A stretch of 64,000 bases of DNA from an uncultured Oscillibacter sp. (GCF_900546705.1 NZ_URDP01000003.1:1-64000); one strand, 5' to 3'. Counted from the first letter of the stretch, positions 1 through 7,382 are shown. Numbers and translations: made by a program. The notes: generated by a model from the sequence alone, not told the origin.

Positions 1-1
1 G

Positions 2-646
2 CCGCTGATCTCCGGCGGGATGGGGCGGTGCCGGGCCGTGCTGGTCTGCGCCGCCACCGGGGCCCCCACGGTGCTGGGGGCGGCGGCGGGGTACTTCCTG
101 GGAACCCTGGGGCCCCGGGCGCTGTCCCTGGCGCTGAGCTTCGCCTCCGGCGCCATGCTGTACGTGGTGTTTGGGGAGCTGCTGCCCGAGGCGGGGGAGA
201 TGTGGAAGTCCCGCCTGCCCGCCCTGGCGGCGGGGGCCATGGAGTCCGTGGGCAGCATGCTGGGCCCCATCAGCATGATCATCATCGGCATGCTGATGGC
301 GGGCGTGGACCTGAAGCGGGTGATCCGCATTCCGGGGGTGTGGAAGGTGACGCTGCTGCGGCTGATTGTCTACCCGCTGGTGATTCTGCTGGTGCTGAAG
401 TACAGCGGCATCGCCTCCCTGCTGTCTCTTCTGCTGGTGCGGGCGGGTCTTGGGACCAATGTGGACCTGGTGACCATCGGCGTCCTGATGCTGCTGGTGC
501 CGGGCGTGGCCCTGACCAACGCCATGCGGGAGATTGTGGCCGGCGACACCTACTCCGGACTCAGCCGGACGGCGGAGGCCATTCTGATCGCCATGGGCAT
601 CGCCCTGGGGGCCGCCGTGGGCCTGGGCATCGGGTACATTCTGTAA
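2..646 (+). CDS. Composite membrane-transporter frame (ZIP end + auxin-efflux-carrier piece + ThrE/YjjP end), 5' partial
   Basis: The frame is open from the window edge, so the ATG at 20 is probably internal. Counting from that ATG, residues 1-70 resemble the C-terminal half of a ZIP metal transporter (LSFASGAMLYVVFGELLPEA). Residues about 74-133 resemble an auxin-efflux-carrier permease (MLGPISMIIIGMLMAGVDLKR). Residues about 138-208 match the end of the ThrE large subunit YjjP/DUF1212 (LLVPGVALTNAMREI). No known family has this order, and each part is a fragment: YjjP is normally about 250 aa and only about 70 are present. The last part is in its expected place, 15 bases before the ThrE small subunit. 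Either an assembly join or a product of in-frame deletions; working transport is doubtful. Family calls are by eye. Confidence 0.6.
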   Translation, partial: PLISGGMGRCRAVLVCAATGAPTVLGAAAGYFLGTLGPRALSLALSFASGAMLYVVFGELLPEAGEMWKSRLPALAAGAMESVGSMLGPISMIIIGMLMAGVDLKRVIRIPGVWKVTLLRLIVYPLVILLVLKYSGIASLLSLLLVRAGLGTNVDLVTIGVLMLLVPGVALTNAMREIVAGDTYSGLSRTAEAILIAMGIALGAAVGLGIGYIL

Positions 647-661
647 AGGGGATCTGCTTTT

Positions 662-1126
662 ATGGATATCTGGTCTCAATATGTTCTGCCCTGCCTGTGT
701 GCTTTCGCCGGCTGCATCGGATTCACTCTGGTGTTCAATATCCACGGCCCCGGCAAGCTGATCGCCGGCTGCGGCGGCGCTCTGGGATGGCTGGTGTATC
801 TGCTGGCCGGCAAGACCATCCTGGCAGGCTTTTTCGCCGCCATGGCCATCAGTCTGTTCTCGGAAGTCATGGCCCGCATCCGCCGCTGTCCCGTCACCGG
901 CTACCAGCTGGTGGCCCTGCTGCCCCTGGTGCCCGGCGGCGGCATCTACTACACCATGGAGCACGCCATGAGCGGGGAGACCTCCCTGTTCCTGGAATCT
1001 CTGCTCCACACCCTGGGCCTGGCCGGGGCCCTGGCGGTGGGCGTGCTGATGGTGGCCTCCCTGGCCCGTCTGGTCACCAACTACCAGAACCACCGGCGGT
1101 CCCTTCCCGGAGGAAAACAACCATGA
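662..1126 (+). CDS. Threonine/serine exporter small subunit (ThrE C-terminal domain, YjjB/DUF3815)
   Basis: A 154-aa membrane protein with about four to five hydrophobic segments. The segment ALLPLVPGGGIYYTMEHAMSG is the hallmark of the YjjB/DUF3815 half of split ThrE exporters. In this family it works with a YjjP-type large subunit to export threonine or serine across the cytoplasmic membrane. Only the end of that partner survives directly upstream, so the pair looks broken here unless the upstream join is an assembly error. Its stop overlaps the start of the next gene (ATGA at 1123-1126), which suggests translational coupling. Confidence 0.8.
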   Translation: MDIWSQYVLPCLCAFAGCIGFTLVFNIHGPGKLIAGCGGALGWLVYLLAGKTILAGFFAAMAISLFSEVMARIRRCPVTGYQLVALLPLVPGGGIYYTMEHAMSGETSLFLESLLHTLGLAGALAVGVLMVASLARLVTNYQNHRRSLPGGKQP

Positions 1127-1824
1127 AACGCTACGATTTCGTCCTGCTGGACGCGGATAATACCCTGTTCGACTTTGACCGCTCGGAGCATGAGGCCCTG
1201 CGCCTGGCTCTGGAGTCCTGCTCCATCCCCTGTCCCCCGGAGACCGAGGCCCTCTATGTGTCCATCAACAGCGCCCTGTGGGCCATGCTGGACCGGGGGG
1301 AGGCCAGCCGGGAGTGGCTGGTGGTGGAGCGCTTTGCCCGGCTCACCGCCGCCCTTGGGGTGGAGGCCGACCCCGCCGCCCTCAACCGCACCTACCTGGA
1401 CCGGCTGGGGGAGCAGGCCTTCCTTCTCCCCGGCGCGGAGGAGGTCTGCCGGACCCTGGGGAAACACTGCACCCTGGCCATCCTCACCAACGGCGTGGCC
1501 CGGGCCCAGCGGGGCCGGTTTGACCGCTCCCCCCTGAAAGAACTCATTCCCCATCTTTTTATTTCGGAGGAGGTGGGGGCCTCCAAGCCCAGCCCCGCCT
1601 TCTTCCGCCCGGTGCTGGACGCCCTGGGGGTCACCGACCTGAGCCGGGCCCTGATGGTGGGGGATAACCTGACCTCCGACATCGGCGGCGCCGCCGCCAT
1701 GGGGCTGGATACCGCCTGGTACAACCCCCGCCGCCTGCCCAATCCCGGCCCCGTTGCCCCCACCTGGGAGCTGACCCGGCTGGAGGAGCTGCCCCCTCTG
1801 GTGCTGGACGGCCCTGATCTCTAA
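1123..1824 (+). CDS. HAD-superfamily 5'-nucleotidase, YjjG type
   Basis: A 233-aa HAD hydrolase. Motif I is DADNTLFDF near residue 9, with the two catalytic aspartates. Motif II is the Thr in LTNG near residue 123. The Lys of motif III lies in ASKPSPAFF, and motif IV is GDNLTSDIGGA. The DADNTL motif and overall pattern match the YjjG branch, which dephosphorylates pyrimidine nucleoside monophosphates, including damaged ones. The helical cap sits between motifs I and II as expected. The start at 1123 has a GGAGG at 1109-1113 and overlaps the upstream stop. The exact substrate cannot be read from sequence. Confidence 0.82.
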   Translation: MKRYDFVLLDADNTLFDFDRSEHEALRLALESCSIPCPPETEALYVSINSALWAMLDRGEASREWLVVERFARLTAALGVEADPAALNRTYLDRLGEQAFLLPGAEEVCRTLGKHCTLAILTNGVARAQRGRFDRSPLKELIPHLFISEEVGASKPSPAFFRPVLDALGVTDLSRALMVGDNLTSDIGGAAAMGLDTAWYNPRRLPNPGPVAPTWELTRLEELPPLVLDGPDL

Positions 1825-1846
1825 ACTTCAAACGAGGTGTTTCACT

Positions 1847-2743
1847 TTGTCCCGCTCCCTCTATTCCCAGCTCACCAAAAGCCCCCCGCCGCCCGCCCGG
1901 CGGCGTCTGCCCCTGGTGCTGGCAGCCATTGCGGTAGGCGTGGTACTGGTCACCGTTCCGGTGCTCAGCCGGTCCCCGGCCCAGGGCGCCGACCCCATCC
2001 CCACCGCCACCGTCACTCCCATCCCCACACCCGCGCCTACTCCCACGCCCATTCCCGCCTTTGACTTCACCCAGCCCGCCCCCAAGACCCAGCCGGTGGA
2101 CATGGACTACTTCTCCGACGCCCTGTTCATCGGCGACTCCCGCACCCAGGGGCTGGAGCTGTACAGCGGCGTCAAGGGCGCCACCTTCTACGACCACACC
2201 GGACTGACCGTCTTTGGGGTGAACAACCCCGGCCTGGTGACGGTGGACGGCCAGGACTATTCCATTGTGGAGGCCCTGGAGAAGGGGCCCCAGTTCGGCA
2301 AGATCTACATAGCCTTCGGCATGAATGAGCTGGGTTATTACAATGAGGAAAACTATTTGCACACCTTCGGCGTCTTTATAGAGGAGGTAAAGGCCCTCCA
2401 GCCGGGCGCTGTGATCTATCTGCAAAATCTGGCCCCGGTGGACGAGGCCAAATGCAAGATCTACGGTCAGGCCTCCTGCATCACCAACGCCCGGGTACAG
2501 GTCTTTAACCAGCTCTTTGCCCAGCTGGCCCGGGAGCATCAGGTGGTGCTGGTGGACGTGTACAGCGCCCTGATGGGCGACGGCGATACCCTGCCGGAGG
2601 AGGCCACCTCCGACGGCATCCATTTCACGCGTCCCTTGTATGAAACATGGCTGACCTGTCTGATGGAGCACACCGTGGACCCGGCGGTCTATCAGGCCGG
2701 TCAGACCCATGCGGATGATATGGAAGGAGATAGAGAACCATGA
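1847..2743 (+). CDS. Membrane-anchored extracellular SGNH hydrolase, paralogue 1
   Basis: A 298-aa protein. A short basic N-terminus is followed by one membrane segment (residues 21-40), a Thr/Pro-rich linker (about 47-72) and an SGNH/GDSL hydrolase domain. The nucleophile is Ser98 in FIGDSRT, the block III equivalent is GMNE at 158-161, and the Asp/His pair is D256 and H259 in SDGIHF. The family includes acyl esterases and the catalytic half of OatA-type peptidoglycan O-acetyltransferases. The start is a TTG: GAGGTG lies six bases upstream, and the paralogue at 3360 has the same spacing. Stop overlaps the next start. Substrate unknown; a cell-wall acyl group is an inference from the nearby SigV/RsiV pair. 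Confidence 0.78.
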   Translation: MSRSLYSQLTKSPPPPARRRLPLVLAAIAVGVVLVTVPVLSRSPAQGADPIPTATVTPIPTPAPTPTPIPAFDFTQPAPKTQPVDMDYFSDALFIGDSRTQGLELYSGVKGATFYDHTGLTVFGVNNPGLVTVDGQDYSIVEALEKGPQFGKIYIAFGMNELGYYNEENYLHTFGVFIEEVKALQPGAVIYLQNLAPVDEAKCKIYGQASCITNARVQVFNQLFAQLAREHQVVLVDVYSALMGDGDTLPEEATSDGIHFTRPLYETWLTCLMEHTVDPAVYQAGQTHADDMEGDREP

Positions 2744-3210
2744 AGAATCTGTTGAAGCGACTGCTGCCCGGCGTGCTGGCCCTGTGCCTGTGCCTGAGCG
2801 CCTGCGGAGGCGGCTCAAGCGCCAAGAGCTACGACCCCGCCGCCACCGCCAAGGCCCTGCTGGAGTCCACCGCCTTCAGCGACACCCTGGACACCCTGGA
2901 CAAGGACACCGCCGCCGCCATGTACGGCATCGACCCCGCCACCATCACCGACTGCGCGGTGTACGCCTCCCTGTCCATGGGCGCGGAGGAGATCGCCGTG
3001 CTCACCCTCACCGACGCTGACGCCGCCAAGACCGCCAAGGAGGCCCTGGACAAGCGGGTCAGCGATCAGATCACCGCCCTGGAGAGCTATATGCCCGGAG
3101 AGGTGGACAAGCTCAACCACGCCATCGTGGAGCAGACCGGCAACACCGCCCTGCTGGTGGTGGCCGCCGACGCCGACGCCGCCAAGAGCGTGCTGGACGG
3201 CCTGAACTGA
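2740..3210 (+). CDS. Putative DUF4358-like lipoprotein
   Basis: A 156-aa protein. Its signal peptide ends in the lipobox LSAC, so a diacylglyceryl-cysteine at residue 22 is expected, followed by a GGGSS spacer. The rest is a small Ala/Asp-rich domain (about residues 30-156) resembling the DUF4358 lipoproteins common in Clostridia, whose function is unknown. The start overlaps the stop of the SGNH gene (ATGA), so the two are probably co-translated. A strong terminator follows at 3220. The family call is by eye; the lipoprotein call is firm. Confidence 0.7.
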   Translation: MKNLLKRLLPGVLALCLCLSACGGGSSAKSYDPAATAKALLESTAFSDTLDTLDKDTAAAMYGIDPATITDCAVYASLSMGAEEIAVLTLTDADAAKTAKEALDKRVSDQITALESYMPGEVDKLNHAIVEQTGNTALLVVAADADAAKSVLDGLN

Positions 3211-3219
3211 GTCCTACCC

Positions 3220-3249
3220 AAAAACGCCGGGGATACCCCGGCGTTTTTT
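3220..3249 (+). terminator. Rho-independent terminator after the lipoprotein gene
   Basis: Perfect hairpin AACGCCGGGG / CCCCGGCGTT with a three-base loop, followed by T6. It separates the first SGNH-lipoprotein pair from the SGNH2-sigma-anti-sigma operon. Confidence 0.9.
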
Positions 3250-3274
3250 CTGAAAAAATAAACTGCTACCCCTC

Positions 3275-3298
3275 AACTTTTCATTGACCCCCGCCGTC
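3275..3298 (+). promoter_or_regulatory. Candidate ECF-sigma promoter of the SGNH2-sigV-rsiV operon
   Basis: A -35-like AAC (3275-3277, within CAACTTTT) lies 17 bases before a -10-like CGTC (3295-3298, then TAAC). AAC and CGTC are the usual core elements of SigV/SigW-type ECF promoters. The site lies 62 bases upstream of the TTG start, between a terminator and the operon, so autoregulation by the encoded sigma factor is plausible. Only short elements match. Confidence 0.4.
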
Positions 3299-3359
3299 TA
3301 ACAGATGCAAACACAAGACCCCCGGCCGGGTCCAGTTTCTACAGATTGAGGTGTCTTCA

Positions 3360-4301
3360 TTGTCCCAGTCCTATCGTCCCAAACGGGTCAAAAACAACAG
3401 AAAAGGCCCCGGGGCCACCCTGCCCCTGCTCATTGCCGCGGCAGCGGTGTGCGTCTGTCTGCTGCTCATCCCCTCCGCGGGCAAAAGCGCCCCCCCGGCC
3501 GCCGCGGTCACCCCCTCCGTGCAGCCGGAGGTCAGCCCCTCCCAGGCCGTGACCGAGCCCTCCGCCCCTCCCTCGGAGTCTCCCGCCGCGGAGGCCACCC
3601 CCGAGCCCACTCCCACTCCCGCCGCTTCTCCCGCCGCCGTCTTTGACTTTACCCAGCCGGTGCCCCAGTCCGAGCCGGTGGAGATGGACTATTTCTCCGA
3701 CGCCCTGTTCATCGGCGACTCCCGCACCGACGGCCTGCAGATCTACAGCGGCATCAAGGGCGCCACCTTCTACTGCTACAAGGGCCTGAACATCTTCGAC
3801 ATGAGCAAGCGCCAGGTGGTGGAGATGAACGGCGGCAAGTACACCGTGGTGGAGGCCCTGGAAAAGGGCCCCCAGTACAAGAAGATCTACATCTCCCTGG
3901 GCGTCAACGAGCTGGGCTATCCCGGCACCGACAGCTTCTACAAGGCCTTCAAGTCCTTCCTGGAGGAGGTCAAGTCCGCCCAGCCCGACGCCATCATCTA
4001 CCTGCAGAACCTGGTTCCCGTCAACCCGGAGATCTGCGCTCAGAAGAAGCAGCCCTCCTATGTGAACAACGACCGGGTGGCCGACTTCAACGGCGTGTTC
4101 CCCAAGCTGGCGGAGGAGTGCCAGGTGGCCCTGGTGGACGTCAAAACCGCCCTCAGCGATGAAAACGGCATCCTGCCCGCCGAGGCCACGGTGGACGGAG
4201 TCCACTTTACCAAGGCCTGGTATCAGAAGTGGCTGGAATATCTGATGTGCCACACCGTTACCCCGGAGGCCTATCAAGCGGGCCAGACAGCGGCCCAATA
4301 A
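3360..4301 (+). CDS. Membrane-anchored extracellular SGNH hydrolase, paralogue 2
   Basis: A 313-aa close paralogue of the protein at 1847. One membrane segment (about residues 20-38) is followed by a Pro/Ser/Thr/Glu linker (about 42-95) and an SGNH domain with Ser121 in FIGDSRT, a GVNE block and a C-terminal DGVHF with the Asp/His pair. An in-frame GTG lies at 3351, but the TTG at 3360 is preferred because GAGGTG sits six bases upstream, exactly as in the paralogue. It is the first gene of an operon with the sigma factor at 4320. B. subtilis sigV-rsiV-oatA also joins an SGNH-domain enzyme to SigV, so a role in wall acylation or deacylation is inferred. Confidence 0.78.
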   Translation: MSQSYRPKRVKNNRKGPGATLPLLIAAAAVCVCLLLIPSAGKSAPPAAAVTPSVQPEVSPSQAVTEPSAPPSESPAAEATPEPTPTPAASPAAVFDFTQPVPQSEPVEMDYFSDALFIGDSRTDGLQIYSGIKGATFYCYKGLNIFDMSKRQVVEMNGGKYTVVEALEKGPQYKKIYISLGVNELGYPGTDSFYKAFKSFLEEVKSAQPDAIIYLQNLVPVNPEICAQKKQPSYVNNDRVADFNGVFPKLAEECQVALVDVKTALSDENGILPAEATVDGVHFTKAWYQKWLEYLMCHTVTPEAYQAGQTAAQ

Positions 4302-4319
4302 AAGGAGCGTACCCCGGCA

Positions 4320-4811
4320 TTGGACAACAACATCCGGCAGCAGCTGAACGCCTATATCGTATCCCACCAGGAGGATTTCTACCGCCTGGCGTTCAGCTAT
4401 GTCAAAAATCGGGACGCTGCCCTGGATGTGGTGCAGGAGAGCATTGTCCGCGCCCTGTCCAAGTCGGACTCTCTCCGGCAGCCGGAGTACCTGAAAACCT
4501 GGTTTTACCGCATCCTGCTCAACGAGAGCATGAACCACTACCGCCGGAACAAGCGGCTGGTCCCTCTGGAGGATTCGGTGGCCGACGGACCCGCCCCCGC
4601 CAGCGATCCGGCGGAGCGGCTGGACCTGTACGCCGCCATCGACCGGCTGGACCCCAAGGAGCAGGCCATCATCAGGCTGCGCTTTTTTGAGGACATGAAG
4701 CTGGAGGAGATCGCCCACATCACCGGCGTCAACCTGAACACCGTCAAATCCCGCCTGTACAAGAGCCTGCGCAAGCTGCGGGAGCTGACCGGAGAGGAGG
4801 TAACCACATGA
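4320..4811 (+). CDS. sigV: ECF-type RNA polymerase sigma factor, SigV-like
   Basis: A 163-aa sigma-70 family protein of ECF size. Region 2 covers about residues 15-80 (FRLAFSYVKNRDAALDVVQE-like core, then TWFYRILLNE). Region 4 covers about 105-155 (DPKEQAIIRLRFFEDMKLEE, then a helix-turn-helix with NTVKSRLYKSLRKLR). Start is TTG with AAAGGAGCG upstream. The stop overlaps the start of the rsiV-like gene, the normal layout for a sigma and its anti-sigma. The SigV name rests on the RsiV partner. In B. subtilis, Enterococcus and C. difficile this pair controls the response to lysozyme. Confidence 0.82.
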   Translation: MDNNIRQQLNAYIVSHQEDFYRLAFSYVKNRDAALDVVQESIVRALSKSDSLRQPEYLKTWFYRILLNESMNHYRRNKRLVPLEDSVADGPAPASDPAERLDLYAAIDRLDPKEQAIIRLRFFEDMKLEEIAHITGVNLNTVKSRLYKSLRKLRELTGEEVTT

Positions 4812-5677
4812 AGGATTTGTGGGAAGAGGCCAGAGCGCAGTATCGGAACGCCGATACGCCCCCGGAGCTGGAATTTGCCGTTGCCTCCGCCCTGCGGGCG
4901 GGGGAGAAAAAGCGGCGGCAGCGCCGGGGCCTGCGGCGGAGCCTGTCCGCCGGGCTGGCCGCCTGCGCCTGCTTCGTACTGCTGATCAACGTCAACCCTA
5001 CCTTTGCCCAGGCCGTGGCCGACGTACCGGTGCTGGGCGATCTGGCCCGGGTGTTTACCGTCCAGCAGTACACCGTGGAGGACCGGGACCATCTCATTGA
5101 CGTGCGCCTGCCCGCCCTGGACCTGGCCGGAGACACCGATCTGGAGCAGCGGGTCAACACCGAGATCTCCACCCGCATCGACCAGGTGCTCCAGGAGGCG
5201 GAGGACCGGGCCCGGGACACCAAGGAGGCCTATGTGGCCACCGGCGGCGACCCTGACGACTTTATGCCCATCATCATCAGCGTGGACTATGAGATCAAGT
5301 GCCAGAACGACCGCTATCTCTCCTTTGTCATCACCAAGACCGAGACCCTGGCCAGCGCCTACACCGAGTATTACACCTACAACATCGATCTCCAGGCCGG
5401 GCGGGAGGTCACCCTCCGGGATCTGCTGGGCCCCGACTACAAGGAGATCGCCAATTCCGCCATCTCCGCCGAGATCGAACGCCGCAGTCAGGACCCGGAT
5501 AACCTCTACTTCCTCCAGGGGGAGGGAGGCTTTACCTCCATTGCCGACGACCAGGCCTTCTATCTGGACGCCGACGGTACCCCGGTGATCTTTTTCGAGA
5601 AATACGAAATCGCCCCTGGCTATATGGGCGCCCAGGAGTTCCGGGTGCCCCTGCCGGAGACCGGCGGAAGCAAATAA
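4808..5677 (+). CDS. rsiV: RsiV-like anti-sigma factor (lysozyme-sensing type)
   Basis: A 289-aa single-pass protein. The cytoplasmic part (residues 1-45, very basic near the membrane) would hold the sigma factor. The membrane segment is about 46-61, followed by NPTFAQAVA, a plausible signal-peptidase site. The extracellular part has the DUF4163/DUF3298 arrangement of RsiV, with a typical end (VIFFEKYEIAPGYMG). In B. subtilis RsiV binds lysozyme directly and is then cleaved by signal peptidase and RasP, releasing SigV. The domain order and coupling to the sigma gene support the same mechanism here. The ligand is inferred from the family. Confidence 0.8.
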   Translation: MKDLWEEARAQYRNADTPPELEFAVASALRAGEKKRRQRRGLRRSLSAGLAACACFVLLINVNPTFAQAVADVPVLGDLARVFTVQQYTVEDRDHLIDVRLPALDLAGDTDLEQRVNTEISTRIDQVLQEAEDRARDTKEAYVATGGDPDDFMPIIISVDYEIKCQNDRYLSFVITKTETLASAYTEYYTYNIDLQAGREVTLRDLLGPDYKEIANSAISAEIERRSQDPDNLYFLQGEGGFTSIADDQAFYLDADGTPVIFFEKYEIAPGYMGAQEFRVPLPETGGSK

Positions 5678-5723
5678 AAAAGAATGGGACGCAAAACCTT
5701 GGTTTTGCGTCCCATTCTTTTTT
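5678..5723. terminator. Bidirectional terminator between rsiV and the zinc-ribbon membrane gene
   Basis: A long perfect stem (AGAATGGGACGCAAAACC and its complement) with A6 on the left and T6 on the right, so it can end transcription from both converging genes. Confidence 0.9.
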
Positions 5724-5730
5724 ATCATGT

Positions 5731-6474
5731 TTACAGGTTGGCGAAGATGCTGCTGAACATACCCACCGGAGAGCTCATCAGAGCGGGAAGCAGGCCCTCG
5801 CCCAGGATCAGCAGGGTCAGCACGATGGTGACAGCCACCACGCCCAGGTAGATCAGCCAGGACTTGCCGGACTCCAGCTCGGGAGCCACCATCTGGAAGG
5901 AGGACACGCCCAGAGCCACCCACAGGATCAGGGTAAGGATCATCACCCACAGGCCCAGAGGCATGGAGATGAGGAAGCAGAAAAAGTCAATGACCATCAG
6001 GATGGTGATGAAGATGGAGTGACAGCCGCAGGCGATCACCACGTCCTGGAAGGTGCAGCCGGACTTGAGGATCTTGGCGCCGCCGAAGAGCAGGCCCATG
6101 AAAATGATCACGCCAACGACTTCGCTCAGCAGACCGCCCACAAACCAGAACTGGAAGGGTACCTCCGCGTAGCCGTAGGTCATCATACCGATCTTGAGGG
6201 AGAAGCCCAGGAACATCAGGATGCAGGCGATGAGCTGAGCGCCCAGCAGGATCAGGGGGGTGGCCAGGTCGCCCTTGGCCAGGGTATTCCGGGTGGCCTG
6301 GACCGGGGAGGCAAAGTAGTTCTTCAGGAAGCCGCCCAGGCCGCTGAAGGCAGCGCCCGCCGCGGAGGGCTTGGCAGCGCCGCCGGGGCCGCTCATGGTG
6401 TTTACATTGGTGCCGCAGGAAGAACAAAATGCGGAACCGTCAGGGATCTCCTTCCCGCACTTGGGACAGAACAT
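5731..6474 (-). CDS. Zinc-ribbon plus multi-pass membrane protein (Yip1-like)
   Basis: A 247-aa protein. An N-terminal zinc ribbon (CPKCG at residues 3-7 and CSSCG at 17-21) is followed by a Gly/Ala/Pro linker and about five membrane segments. It begins MFCPKCGKEIPDGSAFC, the usual opening of clostridial zinc-ribbon membrane proteins. The membrane part resembles the Yip1/YIP family in layout. No catalytic motif is seen and the function is unknown. It is alone on the minus strand with its own promoter at 6589-6617 and an untranslated leader of about 105 bases. Confidence 0.65.
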   Translation of the reverse strand: MFCPKCGKEIPDGSAFCSSCGTNVNTMSGPGGAAKPSAAGAAFSGLGGFLKNYFASPVQATRNTLAKGDLATPLILLGAQLIACILMFLGFSLKIGMMTYGYAEVPFQFWFVGGLLSEVVGVIIFMGLLFGGAKILKSGCTFQDVVIACGCHSIFITILMVIDFFCFLISMPLGLWVMILTLILWVALGVSSFQMVAPELESGKSWLIYLGVVAVTIVLTLLILGEGLLPALMSSPVGMFSSIFANL

Positions 6475-6588
6475 AACACAACACTCCTTCTCTCTGGCGG
6501 CAGAATGGGTTTCGCCGCCCGATGTGGCGCTCCGCTTCCCTACGGCGGAGCATACCGGTCCCCACAGAGATGGGGTCGGTTTGTCGAG

Positions 6589-6617
6589 ATTATAACATAG
6601 CTGAAGAAAAAAGTAAA
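6589..6617 (-). promoter_or_regulatory. Sigma-A-type promoter of the zinc-ribbon membrane gene
   Basis: On the minus strand, -35 TTTACT (6612-6617) and -10 TATAAT (6589-6594) with 17 bases between. Confidence 0.6.
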
Positions 6618-6671
6618 TCGATGGAAGAGAAATTGTTTCCTTTCCCCCTCTTTTCTCTGTCGGATTGCCTA

Positions 6672-6701
6672 TTGCCGCAGGCCGGTCCCCCGTGCTATAG
6701 T
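6672..6701 (+). promoter_or_regulatory. Sigma-A-type promoter upstream of the purL/bcd composite frame
   Basis: -35 TTGCCG (6672-6677), 18-base spacer, -10 TATAGT (6696-6701). The leader to the ATG at 6834 is about 125 bases. If the coding frame is an assembly join, this would be the promoter of purL rather than of the etf operon. Confidence 0.5.
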
Positions 6702-6833
6702 TATGTCAGAGACATTCCCGGCAGACCAGAAAAAGGCGCTGACCGGGTCATTTGCGCGCCGTCCGCTGCACCGGCGGCACCCGCGGGGCAGGATGGAGTC
6801 TCTCCATCCGCGGGGAGATTAAGGGAGGTATAT

Positions 6834-7364
6834 ATGGGGAAGGTATTTCGCTGCTATGTGGAAAAAAAGCCGGGCTTTGACGTGGAGGCCGGCCACCTGC
6901 TGGGGGAGCTGAAGGGCACCCTTGGCCTGGAGGGCCTTACCGGCGTGCGGGTCATCCGCCGCTACGACGTGGAGGGTGTGGAGCAGGGGGCCTATGAGGC
7001 CGCCGTGGAGTACGCCAAGGAGCGGGTCCAGTTCGGCAAGCGCCTCAGCCAGTTCCAGAACACCCAGTTCCAGCTGGCCGATATGCACACCCGGATGCAG
7101 GCCGCTCAGTACCTGGTGTACGCCGCTGCCATGAAGAAGGAGAAGCACGAGCCCTACAGCGTGGACGCCGCTATGGCGAAGCTGTTTGCTGCTGAGTCCG
7201 CCTCTGACGTGACCCGCCGCGCTGTCCAGCTGTTCGGCGGTTACGGCTACACCCGTGAGTATCCCGTGGAGCGCATGATGCGTGACGCCAAGATCACCGA
7301 GATCTATGAGGGTACTTCCGAGGTCCAGCGCATGGTCATCTCCCGTGCTCTGGGTGTGAAATAA
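6834..7364 (+). CDS. Composite frame: PurL N-terminus joined in frame to butyryl-CoA dehydrogenase C-terminus
   Basis: A 176-aa frame with a good GGGAGG site. Residues 1-49 look like the start of PurL, the purine enzyme phosphoribosylformylglycinamidine synthase (VEKKPGFDVEA, RYDVEGV). From about residue 52 on it is the last 120 or so residues of a short-chain acyl-CoA dehydrogenase (EYAKERVQFGK, QLFGGYGYTREYPVERMMRD), including the catalytic Glu in IYEGTSEVQ. The FAD-binding N-terminal two thirds of the dehydrogenase and over 1,100 residues of PurL are missing. The join lies near 6978-7004. The dehydrogenase part fits its place, because bcd-etfB-etfA is a standard butyrate-pathway operon. 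Probably an assembly join or a deletion fusion; not expected to be active. Confidence 0.65.
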   Translation: MGKVFRCYVEKKPGFDVEAGHLLGELKGTLGLEGLTGVRVIRRYDVEGVEQGAYEAAVEYAKERVQFGKRLSQFQNTQFQLADMHTRMQAAQYLVYAAAMKKEKHEPYSVDAAMAKLFAAESASDVTRRAVQLFGGYGYTREYPVERMMRDAKITEIYEGTSEVQRMVISRALGVK

Positions 7365-7382
7365 GATAGGAGGCAGATGGAA

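Larger units (their letters stand above)
6475..6833. other. Gene-free divergent intergenic region with two promoters
   Basis: 359 bases without a credible gene. It holds the minus-strand promoter of the zinc-ribbon gene (6589-6617), a plus-strand promoter (6672-6701), and small hairpins: CTCCGC...GCGGAG in the minus-strand leader, and GGATGGAG/CTCCATCC at about 6791-6808 in the plus-strand leader. No known riboswitch core was recognised. A GGGAGG at 6823-6828 serves the start at 6834. Confidence 0.6.

Noticed and set aside
28..1122. A long plus-strand frame reading into the YjjG gene
   Set aside because: Only the part from 1123 is family sequence; upstream residues are Arg/Gly/His-rich shadow of the transporter frames.
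1990..2060. Short CCCAC/CGCC-like repeats as a possible CRISPR or VNTR
   Set aside because: They encode the Thr/Pro linker of the SGNH protein and lack regular spacers.
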